Shown here: in pieces, positions 45,295 to 54,064 of the stretch | How the letters are laid out: the number at the start of each line of letters is the position of its first letter | Position numbering within the stretch: position 1 is the stretch's first letter | Source of the DNA: Hyphomicrobiales bacterium | GTDB taxonomy: Bacteria > Pseudomonadota > Alphaproteobacteria > Rhizobiales > Rhizobiaceae | Assembly: GCA_900473205.1 (NCBI GenBank) | Contig: UCLB01000020.1 | Span: 62,001 to 126,000 of the forward strand | DNA length: 64,000 nucleotides | Direction: 5' to 3' | Position numbers and translations under genes: made by a program | The notes under the pieces: generated by a model | What the model was told of the DNA's origin: nothing | Database searches by the model: none | The model's input: the letters and a program-made list of their open reading frames with translations, nothing else

Positions 45295-45849
45295 TTATTC
45301 CTTGATCGAACCAACCGCCATCTGATCGACATTGCGTGCTAGCGTCAGGCCGATGACCGGGACCATCTGGTCTGCGACCTTGACGGAAATGGTGATGTTC
45401 ATGGAGGTGTTGTTGGTTACGCGGGCAACCATGGCGCCATTCAGCTTGGCGCGGTTGATGCCGACCACGACCTTGTCGCCGCTGACCTGACCGGAAACGA
45501 TATCCAGACCCTTGCCCTCGGCGCCATCGAGGAACTTGCCCTCATAGCTGTTGCCCTTCTTGGCAATGACGGCGGACATGGGCTGCTTGAAGACGCCGAC
45601 GCGGCATGTGCCGCCCAGCTTGATGCCCGTGTCCTTGTCGCCCAGCGGCTCGCCGGTCAGATCGCAGGTGAATTTCGTGCCCTTGTATTTTCCGGCCACG
45701 ATTTCGCCGGGGCCAGACCAGACGCCGGCAACGGAGCCGAAAAACTGGTCATCGCGCGAGGCGGCCTGAACGTCGGAAACTGCAAGCCCGCCACTGACGG
45801 ACATAACGGCGGCAAGTCCGCCCAGTAGCGAAAAGAAGCGCGAATACAT
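45295..45849 (-). CDS. Small secreted protein, paralogue of 33153-33656
   Basis: A 184-residue protein with a signal peptide (cleavage near VQA-AS, residue 30). The mature part shows QFFGSVAGVWSGPGEI, a Cys, then GGTCRVGVFKQPMSAVIAKKG and NSYEGKFLDG, the same pattern as the secreted protein at 33153-33656 but with a C-terminal extension. AGGGAAAG lies upstream of the ATG. I do not recognise a named domain. Both copies are single-gene units, convergent with or next to unrelated genes. Confidence 0.75.
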   Translation of the reverse strand: MYSRFFSLLGGLAAVMSVSGGLAVSDVQAASRDDQFFGSVAGVWSGPGEIVAGKYKGTKFTCDLTGEPLGDKDTGIKLGGTCRVGVFKQPMSAVIAKKGNSYEGKFLDGAEGKGLDIVSGQVSGDKVVVGINRAKLNGAMVARVTNNTSMNITISVKVADQMVPVIGLTLARNVDQMAVGSIKE

Positions 45850-45978
45850 GATACTTTCCCTGGCGAATTGGCCGCTTTGTGTTGGGTCAATCTATGTCGG
45901 GAATGGTTAATGCTTGGTTTATTCGGCTTGGATTAGGCGCGTGGATCGTAACCTTTGGGCGCACGCAAGCCCTGCGGA

Positions 45979-47052
45979 TCAGGGCTTTTCGCTGTTTTTA
46001 CCACCCGTCAAATCCGGTGTCAGATCGGAGACGAAATCGCCTATGCCGGGGCGTCGCAGCGCGCGGAACGGCAAGGGACGGCACAAATCCATGGCGGCAA
46101 TACCGATTCGTGCGGTCATCAAACCATTGATCACGCCTTCACCCAGGCGGGCGGATAGGCGCGAGGCGAGCCCGTGGCCCAGCACCTGTTGCGCCAAGCC
46201 ATCGCCAACCGCAATAGATCCCGTCACCGCCAGATGAGCGATGACATCGCGCAGCAGCCGCAGCATGCCGAGCGTGCCGGGACGTCCGCCGTAAAGCTCC
46301 GCCATGGTCCGCACCAGCCGCGTAACCTCGAACAGCACATAAGCAAGATCGACCACCGCACGCGGGCTGACGGCGGTGACGACAGAGACGCGCTTGGATG
46401 AGTTCAGGATCAAGGCGCGCGCCTGCCGGTCGAGAGGGCTTAAAAGCTCGCGTTCGGCCAGTTCGATCAGGTGCGGCCCGTCGATCACATCGTTCTCTGT
46501 CTGCTTCAGCGCGGCACGACCCTTGGCCGTTTCCGCCCGGTGAGAGAGGACGGTATTAAGGCGGGTGATGACCGCGCGGGCGGCAGAGGGTTTCTTCTCC
46601 AGCGCCGCCGCTTCCGCATCTGCTTTGAGAGACTGAACGGCGTTCAGCCGCATGATGCCGAGTGCCTCACGGGCCACCAGGGCCAGCACGGCGAAGACGG
46701 CGATGATAAGTGCCACGCTTGCCGTGTAGCCCAGCCAGTCGGAGCGCGAAAATAGATCACGGATGAGCTGATCCGCCCACAGGCCAAAGGCCAGCGAAAA
46801 AAGCACGCCGAGCGCACCCATAGCCAGCTTGGCGAAGGAGAATCGGCGCTTACGCGGTGCGGCGACGGGCAGGGCGGCAGCATCCACCTCCTCAGGCGCC
46901 AGAAACGGGTCTTCCTCATCCGGCGTCAGAGAAAAATCCGCATCGAAACTACGCGGCGCGCGTCTGGCTTCGACGGTGCGAGGCTCTGATGTTTCGCTTT
47001 CCAGCGTGAATGCAGCCGGGCGACGGCCGGGCGTGTTGTTCTCGTCTTTCAT
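45979..47052 (-). CDS. YcjF/TIGR01620-family inner-membrane protein
   Basis: A 357-residue protein with two adjacent membrane helices (about 75-95 and 105-130) after a charged, disordered N-terminus, and a further hydrophobic region (about 285-320) in the DUF697 domain. It partners the YcjX ATPase across proteobacteria. Its start overlaps the ycjX stop by 4 bases. The pair belongs to stress regulons in some bacteria, but its function is not established. Confidence 0.85.
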   Translation of the reverse strand: MKDENNTPGRRPAAFTLESETSEPRTVEARRAPRSFDADFSLTPDEEDPFLAPEEVDAAALPVAAPRKRRFSFAKLAMGALGVLFSLAFGLWADQLIRDLFSRSDWLGYTASVALIIAVFAVLALVAREALGIMRLNAVQSLKADAEAAALEKKPSAARAVITRLNTVLSHRAETAKGRAALKQTENDVIDGPHLIELAERELLSPLDRQARALILNSSKRVSVVTAVSPRAVVDLAYVLFEVTRLVRTMAELYGGRPGTLGMLRLLRDVIAHLAVTGSIAVGDGLAQQVLGHGLASRLSARLGEGVINGLMTARIGIAAMDLCRPLPFRALRRPGIGDFVSDLTPDLTGGKNSEKP

Positions 47053-48524
47053 GCGAGCCGGTCTCCAAACAAAAACTGCATGGCGCGGTCGAGCCTGATA
47101 TGCGGAACGGACAATTTTATGCCGCCACTGGTTTCTTCCAGCCTGGGCGGGCGGAAGCGCACGACATTCACATCCGGCAGATCAGCGGCACTGCCTTCCG
47201 CATCCAGCGCGCGAAAGAGCGGTTCCGGGTCTTCCGGCAGGTCACCGGGGAAAATGGCCGTGGTGCGGTTGCCGTCGAAAATCTCGCCATTGATCTTTTC
47301 GCCCGCAATCGGCGTGCCGACGATGACAGGCAGCGCGTGGCCATCCTGCCGCACACTGGCTTCTTTTGTGGCACGCACGGAGGCCAGCGCCATGACATCG
47401 ATACCAGCGCCACTCATGCCGATGGTGGTGATGGCGCGGTCTACCAGTCGGCGCGTCAGATATTCCAGCCGGTCGTGGCTTTCATGGTGCAGATGGTCGG
47501 CCTTCGTCGCTGCCACCAGAACCTTGTCGATGCGGCGACCCACCAGCGAAGACAGCAGGCTGTTCTTGCCGGGACGGAAGCATGCCAGCACATCGCCCAG
47601 CGCCCGCTCCAAGTCCTGCACCGCTTCCGGTCCACGATTGACGGCCTGTAGCGCGTCGATCAGCACAATCTGTCGATCAAGACGGGCGAAGTGCTCGCGG
47701 AAGAACGGCTTCACCACGATGGATTTGTAAGCCTCATAACGCCGTTCCATCATGGCGCGCAGCGAACCCTTGGGTGCCCTGCCTTCGGTCAGACCCGGAA
47801 GCGGGGAGAAGGTGAGGGCAGGCGAACCTTCCAGATCACCCGGCATCAAAAAACGGCCCGGCGGCAGCGTGGAGAGCGAACGCTCATCCGATTTGCAGGC
47901 GCGCAGATAGGTCGCAAAGCTCTCTGCCAGACGCCGCGCTGTCATTTCATCGGCAGGAGCGTCTATGTCGAGGGAATTGGCAATCTCCAGCCAGTCTCTT
48001 GCTAGTTCGGCCCGGACGCCGCCAGATGCCAGTGCCAGCGTGTTGTCGCTGAAGGTCTTGTAGTCTTGGGAGAGCAAGGGAAGGTCGAGCAGCCATTCGC
48101 CGGGATAATCGACGATATCGATTGCAAGATGTCCACGCGAGAACCAGCGGCCCCAGCCGCTTGCGCTCTCATAATCCAGCGTGATGCGCAGCTCTGAAAT
48201 GGCACGTGTCGAATCGGGCCAGATGCGGTCTCGCACCAGCGCCTGAATATGATCCTCATACTGAAAGCGCGGAATGGCATCATCCGGCTGCGGTTCCAGC
48301 CGAACATTGGACACGCGACCGGATCGGATGGCCTCGAACAGGGGCAGGCGACCGCCATTCAGCAAATTATGCACCAGCGAAGAGATGAAAACCGTCTTGC
48401 CCGCGCGGGATAAGCCGGTCACGCCCAGCCGCAATGTCGGGTTGGTCAGCGCGCTTGCGCGGTCTGCAAGGTTGTCTATGGCAATCAGTGCGCTATCGGT
48501 GACTGACGTGAAGGATGGCGGCAA
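47049..48524 (-). CDS. ycjX: YcjX-family P-loop GTPase/ATPase
   Basis: A 491-residue protein of the DUF463/YcjX family with Walker A GLSRAGKTVF near residue 37 and DYPGEWLLDL as the Walker B-like region. I chose the TTG at 48524 (LPPSFTSVTDSALIAIDN) because GGGAA lies about 8 bases upstream; a TTG at 48539 would add five residues and lacks a site. It is coupled to the YcjF-like gene by a 4-base overlap. The biochemical role is unknown. Confidence 0.85.
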   Translation of the reverse strand: MPPSFTSVTDSALIAIDNLADRASALTNPTLRLGVTGLSRAGKTVFISSLVHNLLNGGRLPLFEAIRSGRVSNVRLEPQPDDAIPRFQYEDHIQALVRDRIWPDSTRAISELRITLDYESASGWGRWFSRGHLAIDIVDYPGEWLLDLPLLSQDYKTFSDNTLALASGGVRAELARDWLEIANSLDIDAPADEMTARRLAESFATYLRACKSDERSLSTLPPGRFLMPGDLEGSPALTFSPLPGLTEGRAPKGSLRAMMERRYEAYKSIVVKPFFREHFARLDRQIVLIDALQAVNRGPEAVQDLERALGDVLACFRPGKNSLLSSLVGRRIDKVLVAATKADHLHHESHDRLEYLTRRLVDRAITTIGMSGAGIDVMALASVRATKEASVRQDGHALPVIVGTPIAGEKINGEIFDGNRTTAIFPGDLPEDPEPLFRALDAEGSAADLPDVNVVRFRPPRLEETSGGIKLSVPHIRLDRAMQFLFGDRLA

Positions 48525-48627
48525 TGAAGTTTCCCACAAATATTTTACTGTCCAAAAATATATAGGGTGGCCGCCTGCTCAAAAAAGAAGCGGCCTGTGG
48601 AAAGTTTTTCGGGGTGGGGACGCGACC

Positions 48628-49137
48628 TTAGGGATGCAGGAATTCGCTCAGCTGCCAGCCAGCGCCATTGGTGCCCGGTGCGTCCTGCGCGTCGAGCACG
48701 GCAAATCCGGCGGTCGGAAAACCAGAGGGCAGAAGTGAGGCCATAGCCTGCTGGCCGATAAAGGCCTCAGCAACCGCATCCATCGTCGGGTTATGACCGA
48801 CCAGCATTACCGAGCGGGAAGCCGTCTGGGCGGCAATCAGCGCGAGATAGACCGAGGCCTCGGCATTATACATCTCATCGACATAAGTGATCTCGAATGT
48901 GTCGTTGAAAGCCCGCCGCACGGCTTCTGCGGTTTCGCGGCAGCGCAATGCGGTGGAGCTGAGAACGACATCTGGCGCATAGCCCTTGTCAGCGGCGCGG
49001 TCCGCGATGATTTCGGCCTCCGCGTAACCGGCATCATCCAGCCGTCTGTCGAAGTCTCTTTCGCCGGGAGCAGCCAATGCGGCACGGGCGTGGCGCAGCA
49101 GATAGACCCGAAACGGTGGCGGTTGAAGCACTGGCAT
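48628..49137 (-). CDS. SixA-type histidine phosphatase
   Basis: A 169-residue histidine phosphatase (branch 1) with the catalytic motif YLLRHARAA near residue 12-20 (RHG variant) and a second histidine in MLVGHNPTMD near residue 115. SixA removes phosphate from histidines such as those on phosphotransferase or Hpt proteins in E. coli. Target here is unknown; the orphan Hpt at 41638 is one candidate to consider. GGAA precedes the ATG closely. Confidence 0.85.
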   Translation of the reverse strand: MPVLQPPPFRVYLLRHARAALAAPGERDFDRRLDDAGYAEAEIIADRAADKGYAPDVVLSSTALRCRETAEAVRRAFNDTFEITYVDEMYNAEASVYLALIAAQTASRSVMLVGHNPTMDAVAEAFIGQQAMASLLPSGFPTAGFAVLDAQDAPGTNGAGWQLSEFLHP

Positions 49138-49341
49138 TTCCGGGCTGTCCTATGCGGCTGTAAACATCGTGCAAAAGCTTTACAGGAATAGACTGCCGCC
49201 CCGCAAGTGGCAGCCGGTATAGGCAAGTCCTGATAACGTGATCGAAGAAATAATCCGTGTTCTGCCAATAAAGCATAAAAAATAACCATTTAGCTGAATT
49301 TTGTGACAGATTTAAAAATGCCTGAAAACTGTTCTGCGCAC

Positions 49342-49371
49342 TTGAACGGCCATATGTCATTGGAGTATACC
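49342..49371 (+). promoter_or_regulatory. Possible dksA promoter
   Basis: TTGAAC (49342-49347) and TATACC (49366-49371) with an 18-base spacer lie 34 bases before the dksA GTG. Both match rhizobial housekeeping promoter boxes moderately. The gap between sixA and dksA (49138-49405) holds no gene. Confidence 0.4.
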
Positions 49372-49405
49372 CGCGCAATATGAGATGTTCTTCGAGGAGA
49401 ATCGC

Positions 49406-49825
49406 GTGAGTGAGAAGATCGATCTTAGCAACTATGTGCTCTCGGAAAGCGATGAGTTCATGAATGCCAACCAGCGGGCCTATTTCAGGTCGAAGCTCAT
49501 TGGTTGGAAGAATGACATTTTAAGAGAAGCCAGAGAGACCCTCGGCCATCTCGCGGAAGAAAGTGCCAACCATCCGGATCTGGCCGACAGAGCCTCATCC
49601 GAAACAGACCGGGCCATCGAACTTCGCGCCCGCGACCGCCAGAGAAAGCTCATCTCCAAGATAGATGCAGCCCTTCAGCGGATCGAGGACGGCACCTACG
49701 GTTACTGTGAAGAAACAGGCGAACCCATCGGCATCAAACGACTGGACGCTCGCCCCATCGCAACGCTGTCCATCGAAGCCCAGGAACGTCACGAACGCCG
49801 CGAAAAAGTCTATCGCGACGAGTGA
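49406..49825 (+). CDS. dksA: RNA polymerase-binding factor DksA, low-cysteine type
   Basis: A 139-residue coiled-coil regulator that works with ppGpp at the RNA polymerase secondary channel. The coiled-coil has the usual charged heptads with the DRA-type tip region (DLADRASSETDRAIELRARDRQ). The zinc finger is reduced: YGYCEETGEPI keeps only one cysteine and the second pair is lost (RLDARPIATLS), as in DksA forms that do not need zinc. The start is the GTG at 49406, with GAGGAGA 6 bases upstream; an ATG at 49385 would place that Shine-Dalgarno inside the gene. Confidence 0.93.
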   Translation: MSEKIDLSNYVLSESDEFMNANQRAYFRSKLIGWKNDILREARETLGHLAEESANHPDLADRASSETDRAIELRARDRQRKLISKIDAALQRIEDGTYGYCEETGEPIGIKRLDARPIATLSIEAQERHERREKVYRDE

Positions 49826-49891
49826 GCGACCGGTCCATCGTGGACGTGATTATGTGTCTCTAGGGGCATGGTGATTGACGACGTTGAGAAT

Positions 49892-49918
49892 CCGTATCGG
49901 AGACGATGCGGCTTTTTT
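49892..49918 (+). terminator. Intrinsic terminator after dksA
   Basis: Stem CCGTATCG/CGATGCGG (49892-49899, 49904-49911; one G-U pair) with a GAGA loop is followed by CTTTTTT. It lies 66 bases after the dksA stop. Confidence 0.8.
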
Positions 49919-50034
49919 GATTTCGCTGGTGGGTGGGTATGATGTAGTCCGCAGCGCGTAACCTGCGCATCCCTGACACCATAGCTTTTAAGAGTGCCGC
50001 CGGGGCGGCTATTGCAGTGCTGCGTTAGCAATCG

Positions 50035-50487
50035 CTATCGATTGATGAGTCGAGACTTGAGGCCTTGGGGATAAAGCTGCGGTTTTTTGTCCACATCCAA
50101 CTCGCGTAGATCATACCAGCCTGCGACCATCGAGGTCCCATCATCCTCCTGAAATCGAATTCGTTCTTGACTCTCAAAAGCGCCTTCAGGGAATTCCAGA
50201 TCAAAAATAAACAGGATTTCGTGGCGGCGTTCGCCCTCGTGAACGAAGACATTCTCCAGCACCATAGGCCCTGCTAGAACGGATACGTCGGTATCGATTT
50301 CCTCTTTGAATTCCCTGATGACGGCATCTTTTGCGGTCTCGCCAAACTCGACGCTACCACCAAGCGGACGAACCCCTTTTATCAGTCCCTCTTCATCGTA
50401 AACCTCAAATGCAAGGAGCCGAGGTCCGCGCCAATGCAAGCCAAGAGCTTTGACGCGGATTTCGCTGGACTTTGATGTCGTTGTCAT
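50035..50487 (-). CDS. Nudix hydrolase
   Basis: A 150-residue Nudix protein. The Nudix box is complete: it starts GGSVEFGETAKDAVIREF and continues KEEI, matching Gx5Ex7REUxEExGU in all metal ligands. Such enzymes hydrolyse nucleoside diphosphate-linked compounds; the substrate is not readable. It stands alone between the dksA terminator and a repeat-rich gap. Confidence 0.87.
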   Translation of the reverse strand: MTTTSKSSEIRVKALGLHWRGPRLLAFEVYDEEGLIKGVRPLGGSVEFGETAKDAVIREFKEEIDTDVSVLAGPMVLENVFVHEGERRHEILFIFDLEFPEGAFESQERIRFQEDDGTSMVAGWYDLRELDVDKKPQLYPQGLKSRLINR

Positions 50488-51011
50488 TCTTTCCGACTAC
50501 CGGACTTGTGTTCGTGGTGCAACACGTCGGAGCGACTGGCTTGGCTGTGGTCGGGTCTGCGTCTCCGTGTTGATGGCGACGAGTTTGGCGGTCAATATTG
50601 TCTGGGATCGACATGCTGGAGCCTACTGGTTTCTACGAGCGAAGCGATAGTCGTTGAGTTGCTGCGCTCGCATTGTGATTGGCACGGTGATTTGGCTTTT
50701 GGTGAAAGCGTAAGATGTAAGCGGTAGATTTACAGGCGGCAGCGTTTGCGGCTCACCCCCCTCTGTCCTGCCGGACATCTCCCCCTCAGGTGGGGAGATT
50801 GGCTGGGCGCGCAGACATCGCTCTTGTCTCTAAGTATGGCATAAGTACCCGCCTCCCAGGGGATAAAAAATGGCTGCGGGCTCATCCCTTGGACGTATGA
50901 GATTGCCAGGACGTCGCCGCGAGTCGATCTCCCCACCTGAGGGGGAGATGCCCGGCAGGGCAGAGGGGGATGAGCCACACCCAATGCCGCCTATGTTTAT
51001 ATTCTCACCCA
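50488..51011. other. Gene-poor gap holding a repeat element
   Basis: About 520 bases with no supported gene between the Nudix gene and the rne terminator. The only strong structure is the inverted-repeat element at 50753-50973. The short open frames here, including one at 50870-51061 that runs through the repeat, lack good starts and resemble no family. Confidence 0.6.
50753..50973. repeat. MITE-like intergenic element with about 48-bp inverted arms
   Basis: The left arm (50753-50802, beginning CACCCCCCTCTGTCCTGCCG) and right arm (50924-50973) are reverse complements with about five mismatches. Each arm also holds an inner palindrome ATCTCCCC...GGGGAGAT. The core between them is about 120 bases with no gene. 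GC-rich elements of this CCCCCTCTG...CTGCCGG type are dispersed in Rhizobiaceae intergenic regions, from general knowledge. No transposase is near, so it would be non-autonomous. Confidence 0.8.
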
Positions 51012-51043
51012 AAACAAAAGAGGCCCCGCAAATGCGGAGCCTC
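51012..51043 (-). terminator. Intrinsic terminator of rne
   Basis: On the minus strand, an 11-bp stem with one G-T pair (51043-51033 against 51030-51020, 2-base loop) is followed by TTTTGTTTT (51019-51011). It starts 28 bases after the rne stop. Confidence 0.8.
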
Positions 51044-51070
51044 AATCTCTTTTCTATCTAAACCCGTGGC

Positions 51071-54064
51071 TTAGAAAAAGCCGCGTCTTTGCCACCAGCC
51101 GCCCTTGCGGGGCTTGGTGGGGTCGGCTTCGCCGCCTTCGTTGGTGGCGGAGGTTACGACAGGCTCGGAGGACGAGACGTTGTCGCCGCGGTTGGCGCGG
51201 ACCGGCTTGTTGGCTTCAGCAGGCGCTTCATTGCCGAGATCAGCAGAAGCTTCGCCTGCTTCCTCTATGGCAGCTTCAGCGACCGTGGTGTCGACGACAA
51301 CCGGTTCCACCGTTTCGACAGGAGCGGCAGCAGCTGGCGCTTCCGTAGCGACAGCAGGAGCCGAAACAGCGGTAGGAGCAGGAGCAGCTTCCGCTTCTAC
51401 GACATCGCCAACCTTTTCCTTCGCCTTGCGGGTCCGGCGTGGCTTCTTCGGCTTTTCGGTTTCTTCAATGGTTGGCGTTGCCGCGTCGGCTTCGACGGCC
51501 GCTGCAACAGCGGGTTCGTCTACGCCTTCAATGGCAGCGGGAGCAGCGCCGTCTTCGACACCCTCGGAGGATTCGGCGTCAGCTTCTGCACCGTTTTCTT
51601 CGATGATATCGCCATTCTCATCACGATTGCGGCGTCCGCCACGCTTGCCACGACGGCGGCGCTTGCGTTTGTTCTCTTCAGAACCGGCAGCGTCGCTACC
51701 GTTTTCTGCGGAGACGGTTGCGTCCTCGTCCTGATCGGCGTCGCCATCATCGTCCTGGTCGTCGGACGAAGTGTCGTCACCAGCTTCAGACTGCGATTCC
51801 TGACCGTTCTGGCCTGCACCCTTGCCGCGACGGCGACGACGACGCTTGCGCTTGCGCTTGCCGTCTTCACCATTGTCAGCCTGTGCCTGGCGCGGCTCGG
51901 TCTTTTCGGTCTTTACGATTTCTTCCTCGTCTTCATCCTCATCGGCTTCGATGATGATGTCGTCCTCTTCTTCCTCGATTTCAGGAAGCATCTGGATGAG
52001 GCTTTCGATCTTGACCGGGTTTTCGACGGCTTCGCCGCGATCGATCGCGAAGTGCTGTGCACCGACGCTGGCATCCGCCGCGATGATGATGGCAACGCCG
52101 AAGCGGCCTTCATAATCGACAATGGTCGCGCGCTTGTGGTTGAGCAGGTAGAGCGCCGTTTCCGGTGTGCAACGAACCGTAATGTTGTGGGTCGTGTTGC
52201 GCAGCAGATATTCTTCCACACCACGCAGAACATGCAGGGCAATGGAGGATTCGGAGCGAACATGGCCGGTTCCGCCGCAATGCGAGCAGACCTGCGTGGT
52301 TGATTCCAGGACAGACGCGCGAATGCGCTGGCGCGACATTTCCAGAAGGCCGAAATGCGAGATGCGGCCGACCTGAATGCGGGCGCGGTCGTTCTTCAGG
52401 CAATCCTTCAGCTTCTTTTCGACGGAGCGGTTGTTGCGCTTCTCTTCCATGTCGATGAAGTCGATGACGACCAGACCGGCAAGGTCGCGAAGGCGCAGCT
52501 GACGGGCCACTTCTTCTGCTGCTTCCAGGTTGGTCTGAACGGCAGTCTCTTCAATCGAATGTTCACGGGTCGAACGACCGGAGTTCACGTCGATGGAAAC
52601 CAGAGCTTCCGTCTGGTTGATGATGAGGTAGCCACCGGACTTCAAGGTCACCTGCGGCTGCAACATGCGGTCAAGCTGCGCTTCGATACCGGAGCGCGAG
52701 AAGATCGGGTGAATATCGCGGTAAGGCTGAACCACCTTGGCGTGGCTTGGCATCAGCATCTTCATGAAGTCTTTCGCTTCACGATAGCCTTCTTCGCCGG
52801 ACACGATGATCTCGCTGATATCCTTGTTGTAGAGATCGCGGATCGAACGCTTGATCAGCGAACCTTCCTCGTAAACGAGGCAAGGGGCAGTGGAATTCAG
52901 AGTCAGCGTGCGGACATTTTCCCACAGGCGCATCAGATATTCGAAGTCGCGCTTGATTTCGACGCGGGTGCGGTTGGCACCGGCGGTACGAAGGATAACG
53001 CCCATGCCCTGCGGCACTTCGAGATCGCGCGCGATTTCCTTGAGACGCTTGCGGTCCGTCGGCTGGGTGATCTTGCGGGAAATACCGCCGCCACGCGCTG
53101 TGTTCGGCATCAGAACCGAATAACGGCCTGCGAGCGACAGATAGGTCGTCAGAGCAGCGCCCTTGTTGCCGCGCTCTTCTTTCGCGACCTGGACCAGAAG
53201 AATCTGGCGGCGCTTGATGACTTCCTGAATGCGGTACTGCTTGCGCGGCTTGCGAGAAATGCGGTCTGGAACTTCTTCCATCGCGTCTTCGGCGCCGACC
53301 GATTCGATGACTTCCTTTTCGTGATGATCGTCATCATCGTCGTCGTCATCATCGTCATTGCGACGGCCAAGGCCTTCGACTTCTTCGGAAATCGTGTCCG
53401 TATCGACCATGGCAGCCATTTCGCCACCCTTGCTGCCATCGTCTTCGGAACCTTCGTCCGAGGAGGCGGCATCGGCGGAAACGTCGTCCGTTTCGGTCTT
53501 CTTCTTGGCGCGAGAACGGCGAACGCGCTTCTTCGGCTTGTCTTCTTCGACAGGTGCTTCCTCGGCAACAGCCTCTGTGGCCTCGACCTCGGTCGTGGCT
53601 TCCACTTCGGTTTCAACTGTATCGGAAACGGCTTCTGCCGTTACGGTTTCTTCCGCCGCAGGTGCCGCTGCTGGCACGATGCCAATATCCGGCTGATCGA
53701 CCTGCGAGAGATCGATAGCGGGGGAGATGGGGTCATGAGGTGCGTCGGCAGGTTCGAAGTCATCGCCACGGCGATGGTCTTCGGCTTCCGCTCTCAACAG
53801 AGCCTGACGATCAGCCAGTGGGATCTGGTAATAATCCGGGTGAATTTCTGCAAAGGCCAGAAATCCGTGGCGGTTGCCGCCGTAATCGACGAAAGCTGCC
53901 TGAAGAGATGGTTCGACGCGCGTCACCTTGGCAAGATAGATATTGCCGCGGATTTGTTTTTTGTGTTCCGACTCGAAATCGAATTCTTCAATCCGATTTC
54001 CACGAACGACTACAACGCGTGTCTCCTCTTCATGGGAGGCGTCGATAAGCATTTTGTCTGCCAT
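51071..54064 (-). CDS. rne: Ribonuclease E with acidic insertion in the S1 domain
   Basis: A 997-residue endoribonuclease that drives mRNA decay and rRNA processing. The S1 domain starts at about residue 36 (IRGNIYLAKVTRVEPSLQAAFVDYGG) and is interrupted by an insertion of about 190 mostly acidic and basic residues, including ten consecutive Asp. The catalytic DNase I-like part has SIDVNSGR and DFIDME (metal-binding aspartates), then the Zn-link CSHCGGTG. The C-terminal half is disordered, with Arg-rich tracts (KRKRKRRRRRRGKG and KRRRRGKRGGRRNR) and Pro/Ala/Glu-rich parts, and ends GGWWQRRGFF. That GWW tail is the PNPase-binding motif described in Caulobacter RNase E. The gene has its own terminator. 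Confidence 0.96.
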   Translation of the reverse strand: MADKMLIDASHEEETRVVVVRGNRIEEFDFESEHKKQIRGNIYLAKVTRVEPSLQAAFVDYGGNRHGFLAFAEIHPDYYQIPLADRQALLRAEAEDHRRGDDFEPADAPHDPISPAIDLSQVDQPDIGIVPAAAPAAEETVTAEAVSDTVETEVEATTEVEATEAVAEEAPVEEDKPKKRVRRSRAKKKTETDDVSADAASSDEGSEDDGSKGGEMAAMVDTDTISEEVEGLGRRNDDDDDDDDDDHHEKEVIESVGAEDAMEEVPDRISRKPRKQYRIQEVIKRRQILLVQVAKEERGNKGAALTTYLSLAGRYSVLMPNTARGGGISRKITQPTDRKRLKEIARDLEVPQGMGVILRTAGANRTRVEIKRDFEYLMRLWENVRTLTLNSTAPCLVYEEGSLIKRSIRDLYNKDISEIIVSGEEGYREAKDFMKMLMPSHAKVVQPYRDIHPIFSRSGIEAQLDRMLQPQVTLKSGGYLIINQTEALVSIDVNSGRSTREHSIEETAVQTNLEAAEEVARQLRLRDLAGLVVIDFIDMEEKRNNRSVEKKLKDCLKNDRARIQVGRISHFGLLEMSRQRIRASVLESTTQVCSHCGGTGHVRSESSIALHVLRGVEEYLLRNTTHNITVRCTPETALYLLNHKRATIVDYEGRFGVAIIIAADASVGAQHFAIDRGEAVENPVKIESLIQMLPEIEEEEDDIIIEADEDEDEEEIVKTEKTEPRQAQADNGEDGKRKRKRRRRRRGKGAGQNGQESQSEAGDDTSSDDQDDDGDADQDEDATVSAENGSDAAGSEENKRKRRRRGKRGGRRNRDENGDIIEENGAEADAESSEGVEDGAAPAAIEGVDEPAVAAAVEADAATPTIEETEKPKKPRRTRKAKEKVGDVVEAEAAPAPTAVSAPAVATEAPAAAAPVETVEPVVVDTTVAEAAIEEAGEASADLGNEAPAEANKPVRANRGDNVSSSEPVVTSATNEGGEADPTKPRKGGWWQRRGFF

